Assembly: GCA_002452425.1 (NCBI GenBank) | Contig: DKFQ01000066.1 | Span: 1-64,000 of the forward strand | Reading direction: 5' to 3' | DNA: 64,000 nucleotides | From: Sulfurimonas sp. UBA6792 | GTDB lineage: Bacteria; Campylobacterota; Campylobacteria; Campylobacterales; Sulfurimonadaceae | In this document: positions 44,874-53,774 of the stretch, one piece after another | How the letters are laid out: each line of letters starts with the position of its first letter | How positions within the stretch are numbered: the first letter of the stretch is position 1 | The notes under the pieces: model-generated | Databases searched by the model: none | Told to the model about the DNA's origin: nothing | Seen by the model: only the letters and a program-made list of their open reading frames with translations | Position numbers and translations under genes: made by a program

Positions 44874-46982
44874 TTAGAGGTAGTTTACTAAGCTTAACTG
44901 TGAAATCTTACCAACAGTTGAGAGCATCGCTTGATAGTTCGTATTTAATTGCTGTAAATTCAAGTAAGCTTCTGCCAAATCTGTATCGATGACCGATGAA
45001 CGCAGACCAACCGAGCTCATTTTTAACATCTCTGTTCTCTGTAAAGAGTTAGTGAGCGCATTTGACTGGGCACCAACTTGTGAATGTGATTTAAAAATAT
45101 GGTCTTGTAAATCATCCATCATTTTGATAGCATTCTCTATCCCTACATTTCTCACATCACCAGAACTGCCATCTGGGTAGAGTTTGTAGTTCTCAACTGC
45201 AGTTATCATCGCATCAAATGTCTTAAAAAAATCTGTTTTAGGGTCACGAACCGTCACGGCATTGTTTGTGTTAAATGTCATCACAGAAGCCGCTGCACTA
45301 AAATCTCCGCTATTTGCGTCATAAAGAGCCATAGATGCCTTTGTGTTGCCGGTACCTATCTCTTCGAATGTAATCTTGCCGTCATAACTTAAAAAAGTTC
45401 TTGCTCCTAAATCGGCTGTACTGATTGCAGCATCATAACCTGTAGCACTGTTGGCAGCGGGAATATTTCCTGTCACTACCATATTCATAACATCCATAAG
45501 CTGTTTATAGGTCATCTCATCCGCTGCTACCGCGCCTCTTGGCGTGTTCATATCGTAAATAGTGTACGTACTCCCACCAATAGTAAAAGACGAACCTGCT
45601 GTTGTTAAATTTATAGTCGCACTATATGGACTTCCACTAACATTTGTTCCCTCAAATACAAAAGATTTTCCATCCAAACTCTCAGAAGCAACTTCAGACA
45701 ATTTTGTCGAAGCAGTTGCAAACGCATTGGTCTCTTTGATGATTTGAGGTGTTGATGAAGAGAGCATTGCACCCTCTTTACTAAACTCCGTTCTATCATA
45801 AAGAGTTCCCTCAATAGTGTTTGTTGTAGCTACACTCTCAGCCGCCCCGAGAGAAGATTTTACAAACTCTTTTATAAATAGATTTGGATTTGTTGCTGTA
45901 GATGTCCCAAGCATAATTTTGTCAAAATTTGTTTCACCGGAACCTAAATTGTCAATCTTCCCAGCATTTGCACCATATAAAGTAATGTCATCTATATCTG
46001 CGGCATTGGTACCATCAGTTAAATCAAAATCCGTTGCCCCAACCATATGAAAATCAATCTTGCTAGAACCTTTCATCTTATCTTCTATAACAATCTGTCC
46101 GTAAGAGTTCAAGCTCACGTTGACTACGTCTAAATCTGCAGTATTGCCATAAATATCGCCAATTTGCTTAAGCAAATCATCTACTTTCTGCTCGTCGTTC
46201 ATTGAGATTTTTTCTTTAAAAGCCGTACCGTCACTTTTTGTACCACTGATATAGAAAAAATGTTTAGAAAGAGTATCAGCTGTATTGTCTGTGTCTCCCA
46301 TCATATCGCGAATAGTATCGCTACTTGTTAAGTGTTTTGAGACTCCGGAAACAGTTGAATCACTAAAATCAGGATATTTAGCAGATAAACTATACTGGAC
46401 AACATTGGTACTTATTTCACGTCTTACTGTCTGCTCTTCACCCAAAAAGAGCTCTGCTCCATTGATATTGTACTGCTGTGACGTTCCAGACCCAGTAAAT
46501 GCTTTAAGAATCGCATCATTGCCCCTATAAGAACCATCACTTGCTATAGGTTTTGTATCAACAGCAGAGCCAGAAAAAAGGTATTGTCCATTGATAGAGG
46601 TGTTTGATAAACTTTTAAAATGTTCTTCTAAACCCCTTAGCTCATGCGCTATTGCATCAAGAGATGTTTCGCTGTTTGTTCCGTTTGCAGCGTTAACAAG
46701 GAGTGTCCTTGCCCTATTCATCGCTGTTTCAAACTCATTTAAAACAGCATCTGTTTGGTCAGAAAATTTCAAAGCACTCTGTACGCTCTTTTTAGTCTGA
46801 TCTAGCGTCGTTATCTCATTATCTAGTCGCATTGTCTCAGTAAATGTGCGAATATCATCCTGTGCATACTGAATCTTTAACCTAGAAGCTATCTGCTTGT
46901 TGACATCAAAAAGACTTTTGCTGAGCTGTGAATTGTTTGTACCATATATATTTTTATAGTACATATCACTTGCAATTCTCAT
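44874..46982 (-). CDS. flgL: Flagellar hook-associated protein 3 (FlgL)
   Basis: FlgL forms the hook-filament junction. The N-terminus (IASDMYYKNIYGTNNSQLSKS, then LDNEITTLDQTKKSVQ) and the C-terminus (DTDLAEAYLNLQQLNTNYQAMLSTVGKISQLSLVNYL) are the conserved flagellin-like coiled coils. The long centre (about residues 150-590) is variable and surface exposed. At 702 aa it is more than twice the E. coli length, as is usual in Campylobacterota. It has a strong ribosome binding site, GGAGG, and a sigma-54 promoter upstream. Confidence 0.92.
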   Translation of the reverse strand: MRIASDMYYKNIYGTNNSQLSKSLFDVNKQIASRLKIQYAQDDIRTFTETMRLDNEITTLDQTKKSVQSALKFSDQTDAVLNEFETAMNRARTLLVNAANGTNSETSLDAIAHELRGLEEHFKSLSNTSINGQYLFSGSAVDTKPIASDGSYRGNDAILKAFTGSGTSQQYNINGAELFLGEEQTVRREISTNVVQYSLSAKYPDFSDSTVSGVSKHLTSSDTIRDMMGDTDNTADTLSKHFFYISGTKSDGTAFKEKISMNDEQKVDDLLKQIGDIYGNTADLDVVNVSLNSYGQIVIEDKMKGSSKIDFHMVGATDFDLTDGTNAADIDDITLYGANAGKIDNLGSGETNFDKIMLGTSTATNPNLFIKEFVKSSLGAAESVATTNTIEGTLYDRTEFSKEGAMLSSSTPQIIKETNAFATASTKLSEVASESLDGKSFVFEGTNVSGSPYSATINLTTAGSSFTIGGSTYTIYDMNTPRGAVAADEMTYKQLMDVMNMVVTGNIPAANSATGYDAAISTADLGARTFLSYDGKITFEEIGTGNTKASMALYDANSGDFSAAASVMTFNTNNAVTVRDPKTDFFKTFDAMITAVENYKLYPDGSSGDVRNVGIENAIKMMDDLQDHIFKSHSQVGAQSNALTNSLQRTEMLKMSSVGLRSSVIDTDLAEAYLNLQQLNTNYQAMLSTVGKISQLSLVNYL

Positions 46983-47030
46983 AAAACACCTCCAAGATTA
47001 AGTAAAACGACCCTTTATTGCTCTTTCACT

Positions 47031-47047
47031 AAGCAACATAAGTTCCA
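47031..47047 (-). promoter_or_regulatory. Sigma-54 (RpoN) promoter of flgL
   Basis: On the minus strand, TGGAAC-N5-TTGCTT gives the diagnostic GG-N10-GC spacing (GG at 47046-47045, GC at 47034-47033). It lies 49 bp upstream of the flgL ATG. Middle/late hook genes of Helicobacter and Campylobacter use RpoN with an FlgR-type activator, so this fits. Confidence 0.85.
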
Positions 47048-47129
47048 TATACCCTATATCGGCTAAAAAGAGTTTATTTTTACTTTCACTCTATTTTAAG
47101 CTAGAAGTCACTATTATTTCATTTTTAAA

Positions 47130-47213
47130 GCCAGTGTGGTGAAATGGTAGACACGCCTGATTCAAAATCAGGTATAGAAATATGTGGCGGTTCGAGTCCG
47201 CCCACTGGTACCA
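47130..47213 (+). tRNA. tRNA-Leu (anticodon CAA)
   Basis: An 84-nt class II tRNA with acceptor arm GCCAGTG/CACTGGT, anticodon stem CCTGA/TCAGG around the loop TTCAAAA (anticodon CAA), a short variable arm, T loop GGTTCGAGTCC and an encoded CCA. The 300-bp gap 46983-47282 holds this tRNA and the flgL promoter and no gene. TATTAT at 47112-47117 may be its -10 box. Confidence 0.96.
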
Positions 47214-47282
47214 CTCCTTAGTTTCAATCAATTCAAATCAATCTATTTGACCCAAAAATGGCGTCATTACAAACGCAACTAA

Positions 47283-50111
47283 CTACTTATGAAGAGCCAG
47301 CTCTTTTGCAAGGTACTCTCCCGTATAGCTTCCTGTTGTTTTATAACTAGCCGCAACTTCTTCCGGAGACCCCTCGGCTATGACCAAACCGCCCCCACTC
47401 CCGCCTTCTGGTCCCATGTCTATGATATAGTCCGCATTTTTTATCATATCAAGATTATGCTCTATGATAAGAACCGAGTTTCCAAGCTCTACAAACTTAT
47501 GAAGCACTCCGGTGAGCCTATCGACATCTGCAAAGTGCAACCCTGTTGTCGGTTCATCCAAGATGTAGAGCGTTTTTCCCGTATCTTTTCGGCTTAACTC
47601 TTTACTTAGTTTGATTCTTTGTGCTTCTCCACCTGAGAGAGTAATGGCATTTTGTCCAAGCGTAATGTATCCAAGACCGACATCAACAAGCGTTGAGAGT
47701 ATCTGGTTTATCTTTGGAATTGCTTTGAAAAACTCGTATGCCTCTTCTACACTCATGTTTAGCACATCTGAGATATTTTTGCCTTTGTAGAAAACCTCTA
47801 ACGTCTGTTGGTTGTACCTTGTGCCATGGCATGTGTCGCATTTAACCATGATGTCTGGCAAAAAGTGCATCTCTATCTTGTTTTCGCCCTCGCCTTGACA
47901 CTTCTCGCATCGTCCGCCTTTGACGTTAAAACTAAATCGTGAGCTTGTATAGCCCCGTATCTGCGCCTCTTTTGTCTGTTCAAATAGGTTTCTTATCTCA
48001 TCCATAAGCCCTGTGTAGGTTGCGGGGTTGGAGCGTGGCGTGCGTCCTATGGGGCTTTGGTCTAGGTAGATAACCTTGTCAACTTGCTCCAGACCGTTTA
48101 TCTCCACGCCTGCGACTTTGTTTACTTTTCTGGCATGGTTTAGCAGTTCTCGTGCGGTTGGAAGGAGTGTTTGAAGCATCAGAGAGCTTTTTCCACTTCC
48201 ACTCACGCCTGTGATACAGACAAAGTTGTTCAGTGGGATTTTGAGGCTAAGATTTTTGATATTATTTAATGTGACATTTTTTATCTCAATGTAGTTCTCT
48301 TGCGCTCTTCTGTAAAAATACTCTATCTTTTTTCTGCCGTAAAGATAGTCAGCGGTGAGTGTTTTAGCCTTTTTTAACTTATCAAGAGTTCCAGCAAAAA
48401 CAACCTCTCCGCCGAACTTTCCAGCCCCTGCCCCGATGTCAACGATAAAATCAGCACCCTCAATAGTCTCTTTGTCATGTTCGACCACGATAACGCTGTT
48501 TCCCTTCTCCTGCAAGCTTCTAAGTGTGCGGATAAGTTTTAGCGTATCTCTCTCATGAAGCCCGATACTCGGCTCATCAAGCACATACAAAACACCCGTC
48601 AGTCCGCTGCCGATTTGTGAAGCGATGCGGATACGCTGCGCCTCTCCGCCGCTGATGGTTCTTGCATCACGCCCAAGAGTGATATAGCCAAGCCCCACAT
48701 CATGCAAAAAGTAGAGCCTCTCTCGTATCTCATTTAAAATGGGAGCGGATATTTGGACATTTTGCGCCTTAAGGTAGCTAAAATTTTCTCTCTTTTCAAA
48801 CCACTCATAACTTTTAGAGATAGGCATATCGAGGATATCGGCTATCCCTTTATCTGCAACTCTAACGGCAAGAGACTCTCCTTTGAGCCTATGCCCGCCA
48901 CAAACACTGCACACCTTTTCGCTCATGTAGTCGGAGAGCTCTTTTTCATCTTTAAACATATCGTAAGCGATTTTGACGATTCCAGGCCAAACTCTTTTGA
49001 CTTCATGACCTTTCCAAAGAAAGCTCACTTCATCGATACCGCCGTGCAAAATTCCCTTTTTTTGGTAATCAGGCAAATCTGAATAAGGGATAGTTGTATC
49101 TATCTGGTTGTGCGCACAAAAGCCCTTTAAGAATGTAAAATAGTACCCTTTGTTAAAACCGTAAACTATTTTTACCGCACCCTTCTCCACGGACAAATCC
49201 ACATCGATAATCTTGTCATGGTCAAGCGCATAGCGAAGCCCAAGCCCATCACACTCTCTGCATGCCCCTTTTGGAGAGTTAAATGAAAAAGAGAGCGGTT
49301 CAAGCGGGTCAAAACTTACCTTACAGTCAAAACAAGCGTTGTGTTCGCTATAGTGCATTTGTGAGCGATGAAGCCCAAGCTCTTCATGGTTTAGTATCTC
49401 TATCTCAAGCTCTCCGTAACTCTCTTTGAGTGCTTTTTCCACATCCGCTGCGATACGCTCTCTATTCTCCTCACTCACCACAACCCTGTCAATAACAACT
49501 TTAATGGTATGTTTTTTGGTTTTACTAAGCTCTATCTCCTCATCAAGGCGCACCATCACGCCATCTATCATGGCACGAACATATCCTTTATGTACGAGTG
49601 ATTCCAGAACATCCGCATAAGAGCCTTTTTTCTCATTGACGATTGGGGCTAAGAGTACAAGTTTTGCCCCCTCTGGAAGTTTTAAAACCTCGCCTATGAT
49701 GTCTGACGCACTCATCTGCGATATCTCTTTGCTGCATTTATGGCAGTGTTGCACCCCGATGCGAGCATAAAGAAGTCTTAGGTAGTCATAAATCTCTGTT
49801 ATAGTTCCAACCGTTGAGCGTGGATTTTTAGAAGTTGTTTTTTGATCAATCGCGATGGCAGGAGTAAGCCCCTCTATCTTGTCCACATCAGGCTTGCCCA
49901 CGCGGTCAAGAAACTGTCTTGCATACGAGGAGAGCGACTCCATATAGCGTCTCTGTCCCTCTGCATAAAGCGTATCAAAAGCGAGTGTCGATTTGCCGCT
50001 TCCGCTCAGTCCCGTAAAGACAACAAGCTGATTTTTGGGTATCTCAAGCGATATATTTTTAAGATTGTTTTCTCTTGCACCCGTTATCTTGATTACGTCT
50101 CTATTTTTCAT
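47283..50111 (-). CDS. uvrA: Excinuclease ABC subunit A
   Basis: UvrA recognises bulky DNA damage and loads UvrB. Two ABC ATPase units are present: P-loops GLSGSGKSTLAF (near residue 33) and GVSGSGKSSLM, each with the signature GGEAQRI. Zinc knuckles include CHKCSKE, CFDCKV and CEKCQGEGENKIEMHF...CDTCHG. I use ATG 50111, which is preceded by GGAG. The 16 extra codons of the longer frame overlap the permease gene and lack UvrA similarity. The result is 942 aa, the usual size. Confidence 0.97.
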   Translation of the reverse strand: MKNRDVIKITGARENNLKNISLEIPKNQLVVFTGLSGSGKSTLAFDTLYAEGQRRYMESLSSYARQFLDRVGKPDVDKIEGLTPAIAIDQKTTSKNPRSTVGTITEIYDYLRLLYARIGVQHCHKCSKEISQMSASDIIGEVLKLPEGAKLVLLAPIVNEKKGSYADVLESLVHKGYVRAMIDGVMVRLDEEIELSKTKKHTIKVVIDRVVVSEENRERIAADVEKALKESYGELEIEILNHEELGLHRSQMHYSEHNACFDCKVSFDPLEPLSFSFNSPKGACRECDGLGLRYALDHDKIIDVDLSVEKGAVKIVYGFNKGYYFTFLKGFCAHNQIDTTIPYSDLPDYQKKGILHGGIDEVSFLWKGHEVKRVWPGIVKIAYDMFKDEKELSDYMSEKVCSVCGGHRLKGESLAVRVADKGIADILDMPISKSYEWFEKRENFSYLKAQNVQISAPILNEIRERLYFLHDVGLGYITLGRDARTISGGEAQRIRIASQIGSGLTGVLYVLDEPSIGLHERDTLKLIRTLRSLQEKGNSVIVVEHDKETIEGADFIVDIGAGAGKFGGEVVFAGTLDKLKKAKTLTADYLYGRKKIEYFYRRAQENYIEIKNVTLNNIKNLSLKIPLNNFVCITGVSGSGKSSLMLQTLLPTARELLNHARKVNKVAGVEINGLEQVDKVIYLDQSPIGRTPRSNPATYTGLMDEIRNLFEQTKEAQIRGYTSSRFSFNVKGGRCEKCQGEGENKIEMHFLPDIMVKCDTCHGTRYNQQTLEVFYKGKNISDVLNMSVEEAYEFFKAIPKINQILSTLVDVGLGYITLGQNAITLSGGEAQRIKLSKELSRKDTGKTLYILDEPTTGLHFADVDRLTGVLHKFVELGNSVLIIEHNLDMIKNADYIIDMGPEGGSGGGLVIAEGSPEEVAASYKTTGSYTGEYLAKELALHK

Positions 50112-50124
50112 TTTTGCTCCATAT

Positions 50125-50856
50125 TTATAAGAATACTCTTTGTGCCAAATAGAGCACAACTAAAAGATAAAAAATCACTAAAAGTTTTTTTTGAAGTACT
50201 ACATCCACTCTATCTTTGAGATGTATCCCTATGGCAACACCCACAAAAGAGGCAACCCCGATAACTGCTCCACTTAAAAAATCTATCTCTCTACTCAACG
50301 AATGCGATATCAAACCTGCCACAGACGAAAATATAACAAAAAAGAGCCCTGCCGAGATAGCTTTTTTCAAATCCACATGCAAAAAAGTTACCAAAATCGG
50401 CACAAGAAGGATGCTTCCTCCCACGCCTATAAGCATGCTCAGCGTTCCTAAAACTAAACCGATGACAAAAAGAACCCCTTTATGCACACTTCTTTGCGCT
50501 TTTCCAACCGTAGTTTTGAAAAAGAGCCGTATAAGTGCAAAGAGTGCAAAAGACAAAAAGATAATCTCAAGCACTCTATCATCCACGCTTGAAGCGATAA
50601 AACCACTCAGCATCGCACCGCAAAAACCGCCTATCCCGATAGTAAACACCAGAGGAATATCAAGGGTTTTCTTTTTGTTGTTTAAGTAACTCCCATAGAT
50701 AGAGCTAAAAACCATCTGTACAATGGAAATTCCGATGGCATCTTTGATTTGATGCCCAAGTAACAAAAGAAGAGGAACGAGGATGGTTCCGCCGCCGATT
50801 CCAAAGAACCCAGAAAGAGTCCCGACGCCAACACCTAAAAGAAGTAATTCTATCAT
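50125..50856 (-). CDS. TauE/SafE family sulfite-exporter-like permease
   Basis: A 243-residue membrane protein with seven or eight spans. The two repeat halves each carry a G-rich motif, GFFGIGGGTILVPLLL (about residues 17-32) and LIGVGGSILLVPILV (about 143-157), diagnostic of the TauE/SafE family, which moves sulfite, sulfoacetate or other organosulfur anions. In a sulfur oxidiser sulfite export is plausible but not shown. It precedes uvrA by 13 bp. Confidence 0.88.
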   Translation of the reverse strand: MIELLLLGVGVGTLSGFFGIGGGTILVPLLLLLGHQIKDAIGISIVQMVFSSIYGSYLNNKKKTLDIPLVFTIGIGGFCGAMLSGFIASSVDDRVLEIIFLSFALFALIRLFFKTTVGKAQRSVHKGVLFVIGLVLGTLSMLIGVGGSILLVPILVTFLHVDLKKAISAGLFFVIFSSVAGLISHSLSREIDFLSGAVIGVASFVGVAIGIHLKDRVDVVLQKKLLVIFYLLVVLYLAQRVFL

Positions 50857-50957
50857 TATCTTAACTTTTTTGCGAATTATAGCATCTTATCCAAAATCAA
50901 ATCTGCCATAAGCCTGTACTATAAGAGAGTTTAATTTTACTTTGAGATTCAATCAAG

Positions 50958-50963
50958 TATAAT
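50958..50963 (+). promoter_or_regulatory. -10 box of the cheX-fliN-fliO operon
   Basis: TATAAT lies 21 nt before the start ATG, in the 128-bp divergent region to the permease gene. It is a sigma-70-type box, unlike the sigma-54 promoter of flgL. AAGG follows before the ATG. Confidence 0.6.
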
Positions 50964-50984
50964 CCCCTAAACAAGGGCTAGAGA

Positions 50985-51407
50985 ATGTTAAATATAATTA
51001 TAGAAGCTTCAGAAAATTTTTGTATCCATCAAATAAGAGTGCCGTGCGAAATAGTTGATGATGTAAGTGAAATGAGAACAGTTATTGCTTCTATCGATAT
51101 AGAGTTGCTTGGCGGGAAAAAACAGAGAGTTTATATCGGGGCAACGCTTGATTTTGCACAAAGGGTTGCTGCTGCTCTTTTAGAAGAGGATGAGAGTGAC
51201 GAAGAGACGCTTGTGGATATGGTACTTGAGACTGCCAACCTGATTGTAGGCAGTGCAAAAGTCCTTGCACAAAGAGAGTCCCAACACGCCTTTACTCTAT
51301 GTACGCCGAACTTTGAAAAGATAGGCATGTTTGATGTGGCGTACGATAAAGCAAAAATTCTCAAAGTTCAAAATGATGCAATGATTCTTGCTATCAAGGA
51401 AATATAA
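50985..51407 (+). CDS. CheX/CheC-type CheY-P phosphatase-like protein
   Basis: A 140-residue protein with the active-site pattern of the CheC/CheX/FliY family, D-x3-E-x2-N-x22-P: Asp78, Glu82, Asn85 and Pro108 (LVDMVLETANLIVGSAKVL). These proteins remove phosphate from CheY. It contains a single such site, as in CheX. It is the first gene before fliN, with zero spacing (stop TAA then TTG), so it is likely to act at the switch complex. Function is inferred from motif and neighbours. Confidence 0.8.
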   Translation: MLNIIIEASENFCIHQIRVPCEIVDDVSEMRTVIASIDIELLGGKKQRVYIGATLDFAQRVAAALLEEDESDEETLVDMVLETANLIVGSAKVLAQRESQHAFTLCTPNFEKIGMFDVAYDKAKILKVQNDAMILAIKEI

Positions 51408-51743
51408 TTGAAAAAGAGACATACTTACGGAGCCAAAGAGGAATCTTTTGACCCTGAAACAGAGCTTTCATGGATGGACTACTCTGGGTTGCTTGATATG
51501 GAAGTTGAGTTTACATCTGATTTGGGTGAAACTGAACTGACTTTAGGCGAGATACTCCAACTCAAAAAAGGCTCTATCATTGACCTGAAAAAACCGGCGG
51601 GAGAGAGTGTTGAATCCTACGTCAACGGACGCATTTTAGGCAGGGGCGAGGTTATGGTCTATGAAAAAAATCTTGCTATTCGTATCAATGAAGTTTTAGA
51701 CTCCAGCGCTGTTTTATACCACCTCTCAAAAGAGAAACCATGA
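51408..51743 (+). CDS. fliN: Flagellar motor switch protein FliN
   Basis: FliN forms the lower C-ring and helps sort export substrates. The SpoA/FliN domain is clear at about residues 28-105: DMEVEFTSDLGETELTLGEIL, LKKGSIIDLKKPAGESVESYVNG, GRGEVMVYEKNLAIRI. The length of 111 aa is normal. The start is TTG 51408, directly after the cheX-like stop, with AAGGA 8 nt upstream. It overlaps the next gene by 4 nt (ATGA). Confidence 0.93.
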   Translation: MKKRHTYGAKEESFDPETELSWMDYSGLLDMEVEFTSDLGETELTLGEILQLKKGSIIDLKKPAGESVESYVNGRILGRGEVMVYEKNLAIRINEVLDSSAVLYHLSKEKP

Positions 51744-52633
51744 TAAAATTTTTCCTTCTTCTAGCTATTCCTTTTTTACTGCATGCCACGAAAATCCTCA
51801 GTTATAACATCTACGACAGAACAGACAGAGTCGATGTGATGATTACATTCGACACTCCTTATGATGGAGTTATCAAACAAAACACGACCAACTCCATCCT
51901 CACGATTAAGCTTGAAAATGCCTCTATAGAGTCCTCAAAAGTGAAACAACTTGCTTCAAAATTCATCCGCTCCATCGCCATCACGCCGATGAACGACCAT
52001 ACCCAAATCGTAGCAGAGATTCCACCAAATGTAGTTTTGCAAGCTTCTAAAACATCTGATGCTTATGGGCTAAGACTCCGTTTTGCAACGCCTGCCGTGG
52101 TGATGCAAAGTAGCAGTGAGTCCAAAGATGTCTCTGCCGATGAACTTGCACCTCTTCCGACAAAAAAGAGTGATGATCTCTCTGGAAGTTACTATCTTGT
52201 TCTTACTATTCTTATCGTGGGAATTGCCATCCTTTTTTACATCAAAAAAAGAGTTGCACAACCTCAAACAAAACAGACACAATCTTCTTGGCTCTTTCAA
52301 GAGAGTGATGCGAACGAGAAAAAAGAGGCGCCATCTTCACCAAACGCTCCATTTGCACCAAATGTAACTATTAGATTTCAAAAGGCACTCAATGGTGATA
52401 ATAGCGTTGTAATGCTTGATTTTGGCGAACAGAGCTATCTTGTTTTAATGGGGAAAAGCAATATTTTACTTGATAAATTTAGCGGAGATAAGCCTGTTAC
52501 AGAGGATGACTTTAACTCTATTTTGCAAAACAGACACAAAGAGCTTGAAAACTTTTTAAACAACGATGACAAACACCAAGAATCACTCAGAATCTACAAA
52601 GAAAAAGCCGCTTCTATCTCTTATGAAGTTTAG
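51740..52633 (+). CDS. FliO-like flagellar export protein with periplasmic domain
   Basis: A 297-residue protein with a signal peptide (residues 1-16), a periplasmic AMIN-like strand domain (about 18-118), one membrane span (about 150-168) and a cytoplasmic part (about 205-297). That part contains FQKALNGDNSVVMLDFGEQS YLVLMG-type sequence, which resembles the cytoplasmic beta-rich part of FliO. Helicobacter and Campylobacter FliO are known to have such an extra N-terminal periplasmic domain. The position behind fliN fits. It would assist assembly of the FliPQR export gate. Confidence 0.7.
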   Translation: MIKFFLLLAIPFLLHATKILSYNIYDRTDRVDVMITFDTPYDGVIKQNTTNSILTIKLENASIESSKVKQLASKFIRSIAITPMNDHTQIVAEIPPNVVLQASKTSDAYGLRLRFATPAVVMQSSSESKDVSADELAPLPTKKSDDLSGSYYLVLTILIVGIAILFYIKKRVAQPQTKQTQSSWLFQESDANEKKEAPSSPNAPFAPNVTIRFQKALNGDNSVVMLDFGEQSYLVLMGKSNILLDKFSGDKPVTEDDFNSILQNRHKELENFLNNDDKHQESLRIYKEKAASISYEV

Positions 52634-52640
52634 AGCACCG

Positions 52641-53774
52641 CTATTCTTGAGGATGCGTCTTCTCTTCTAAAAGCTTTTTAATCGTCTCAATATGAGCGCG
52701 GTTTAAAAAGTAGTGCTCATCCATCATCTTGTTAACATGATAGACCTCTGTTACCGTTATGCCGTAAGGGTCTTTCTTCTCTTTAACTATCTTACCGCTA
52801 TCATCATACGAATAGAGAAATAAAATCTTGCGTGTCTGTTGCACATAGTAAGTAACTACAATTTCATCAGAGTGCTTTTTCTCTAGTGCTACAATCACTT
52901 TATGATCATCTTTGATGCTCTTATCAAGATTTAACTCTTCTCGCATCTCAGAGGCTAAGATATAACCAACATAAAACTTATTGTACAAATCATGGTATCT
53001 TTGAACTTTTTGGCTCATTAAAAAATTGATATCAAGCACATATTTTTTATGGCTTCTGAGCATTTTTGTAATCCATGAAATAGTGTTGTAGTATCTAAAA
53101 GGGTGAAGTTTTAGCGTGTGCGCCTCGATCATCTTTTGGGATGTAACTCTCTTCTTTGGTAGAAGTTTTTTTGCATCGGTAGCAACGATATGCTCTAAAA
53201 CACCTTTAGCTGAAAACTCGTTTGTAAGCCAAACACTACAGTAAGGGGGGAGTTGTCTCACGCCAGTCGCACCTTCATTAAGTATGATAAGCGCTTTTAT
53301 CTCATAATTTGGAAAGATAATCTCCAAAAGTGCCTTTTTCTTTCGAAGTCTTTTTCTCAGTTTTAACACGGACTTGACAAGCGTCATCTCAACAAAATAG
53401 AGCTCATTATCTTTAGTGATAAACATCGCATCAAATTCGCTAATCTCTCTGCTCTTAGTTCTATAGACTATCTGCTGTTTTTCGCTGATAGAGAGAGTGT
53501 TTGCGTGAGATTTTATCTTGTCTTGATGAAACCCTTTGAGGACAAATTTTTCAATATTATCACTATTTGCTGCATACATAAGAAGTTTTTCATAAACAAA
53601 ATTTTCAAACACTTCCCCCTCAAAAGAGCGGTAAGAGCTTAAAAAATGTTGGTCATCTTCACTTACGCCCTTTTTCATCAAAGAGAGTAAATAGTTTACA
53701 TTATAATCATAATGAAGTAGATTATCTCCTATATCGCTCTCATCCAATGTCTTAATTGATTTACTTATCTTCAA
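52641..53774 (-). CDS. Unknown protein with a PD-(D/E)XK-like fold pattern
   Basis: A 377-residue soluble protein I cannot assign to a family. Residues 50-62 (SFEGEVFENFVYE) form a helix, followed by EFDAMFI at 113-119 and FVEMT at 127-131. This helix, strand-E/D, strand-ExK order resembles restriction-endonuclease-like folds, but Thr131 replaces the catalytic Lys. A Lys/Arg helix LKLRKRLRKKKALL follows (137-150). It overlaps dusB by 4 nt, in the last place of the accD-dusB run. It may be an inactive nuclease or a scaffold. Confidence 0.6.
   Translation of the reverse strand: MKISKSIKTLDESDIGDNLLHYDYNVNYLLSLMKKGVSEDDQHFLSSYRSFEGEVFENFVYEKLLMYAANSDNIEKFVLKGFHQDKIKSHANTLSISEKQQIVYRTKSREISEFDAMFITKDNELYFVEMTLVKSVLKLRKRLRKKKALLEIIFPNYEIKALIILNEGATGVRQLPPYCSVWLTNEFSAKGVLEHIVATDAKKLLPKKRVTSQKMIEAHTLKLHPFRYYNTISWITKMLRSHKKYVLDINFLMSQKVQRYHDLYNKFYVGYILASEMREELNLDKSIKDDHKVIVALEKKHSDEIVVTYYVQQTRKILFLYSYDDSGKIVKEKKDPYGITVTEVYHVNKMMDEHYFLNRAHIETIKKLLEEKTHPQE

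Noticed and set aside
50216..50689. 157-codon plus-strand frame opposite the TauE/SafE gene
   Set aside because: The translated product is low-complexity (Lys/Ser/Thr-rich) and antisense to a clear membrane protein.
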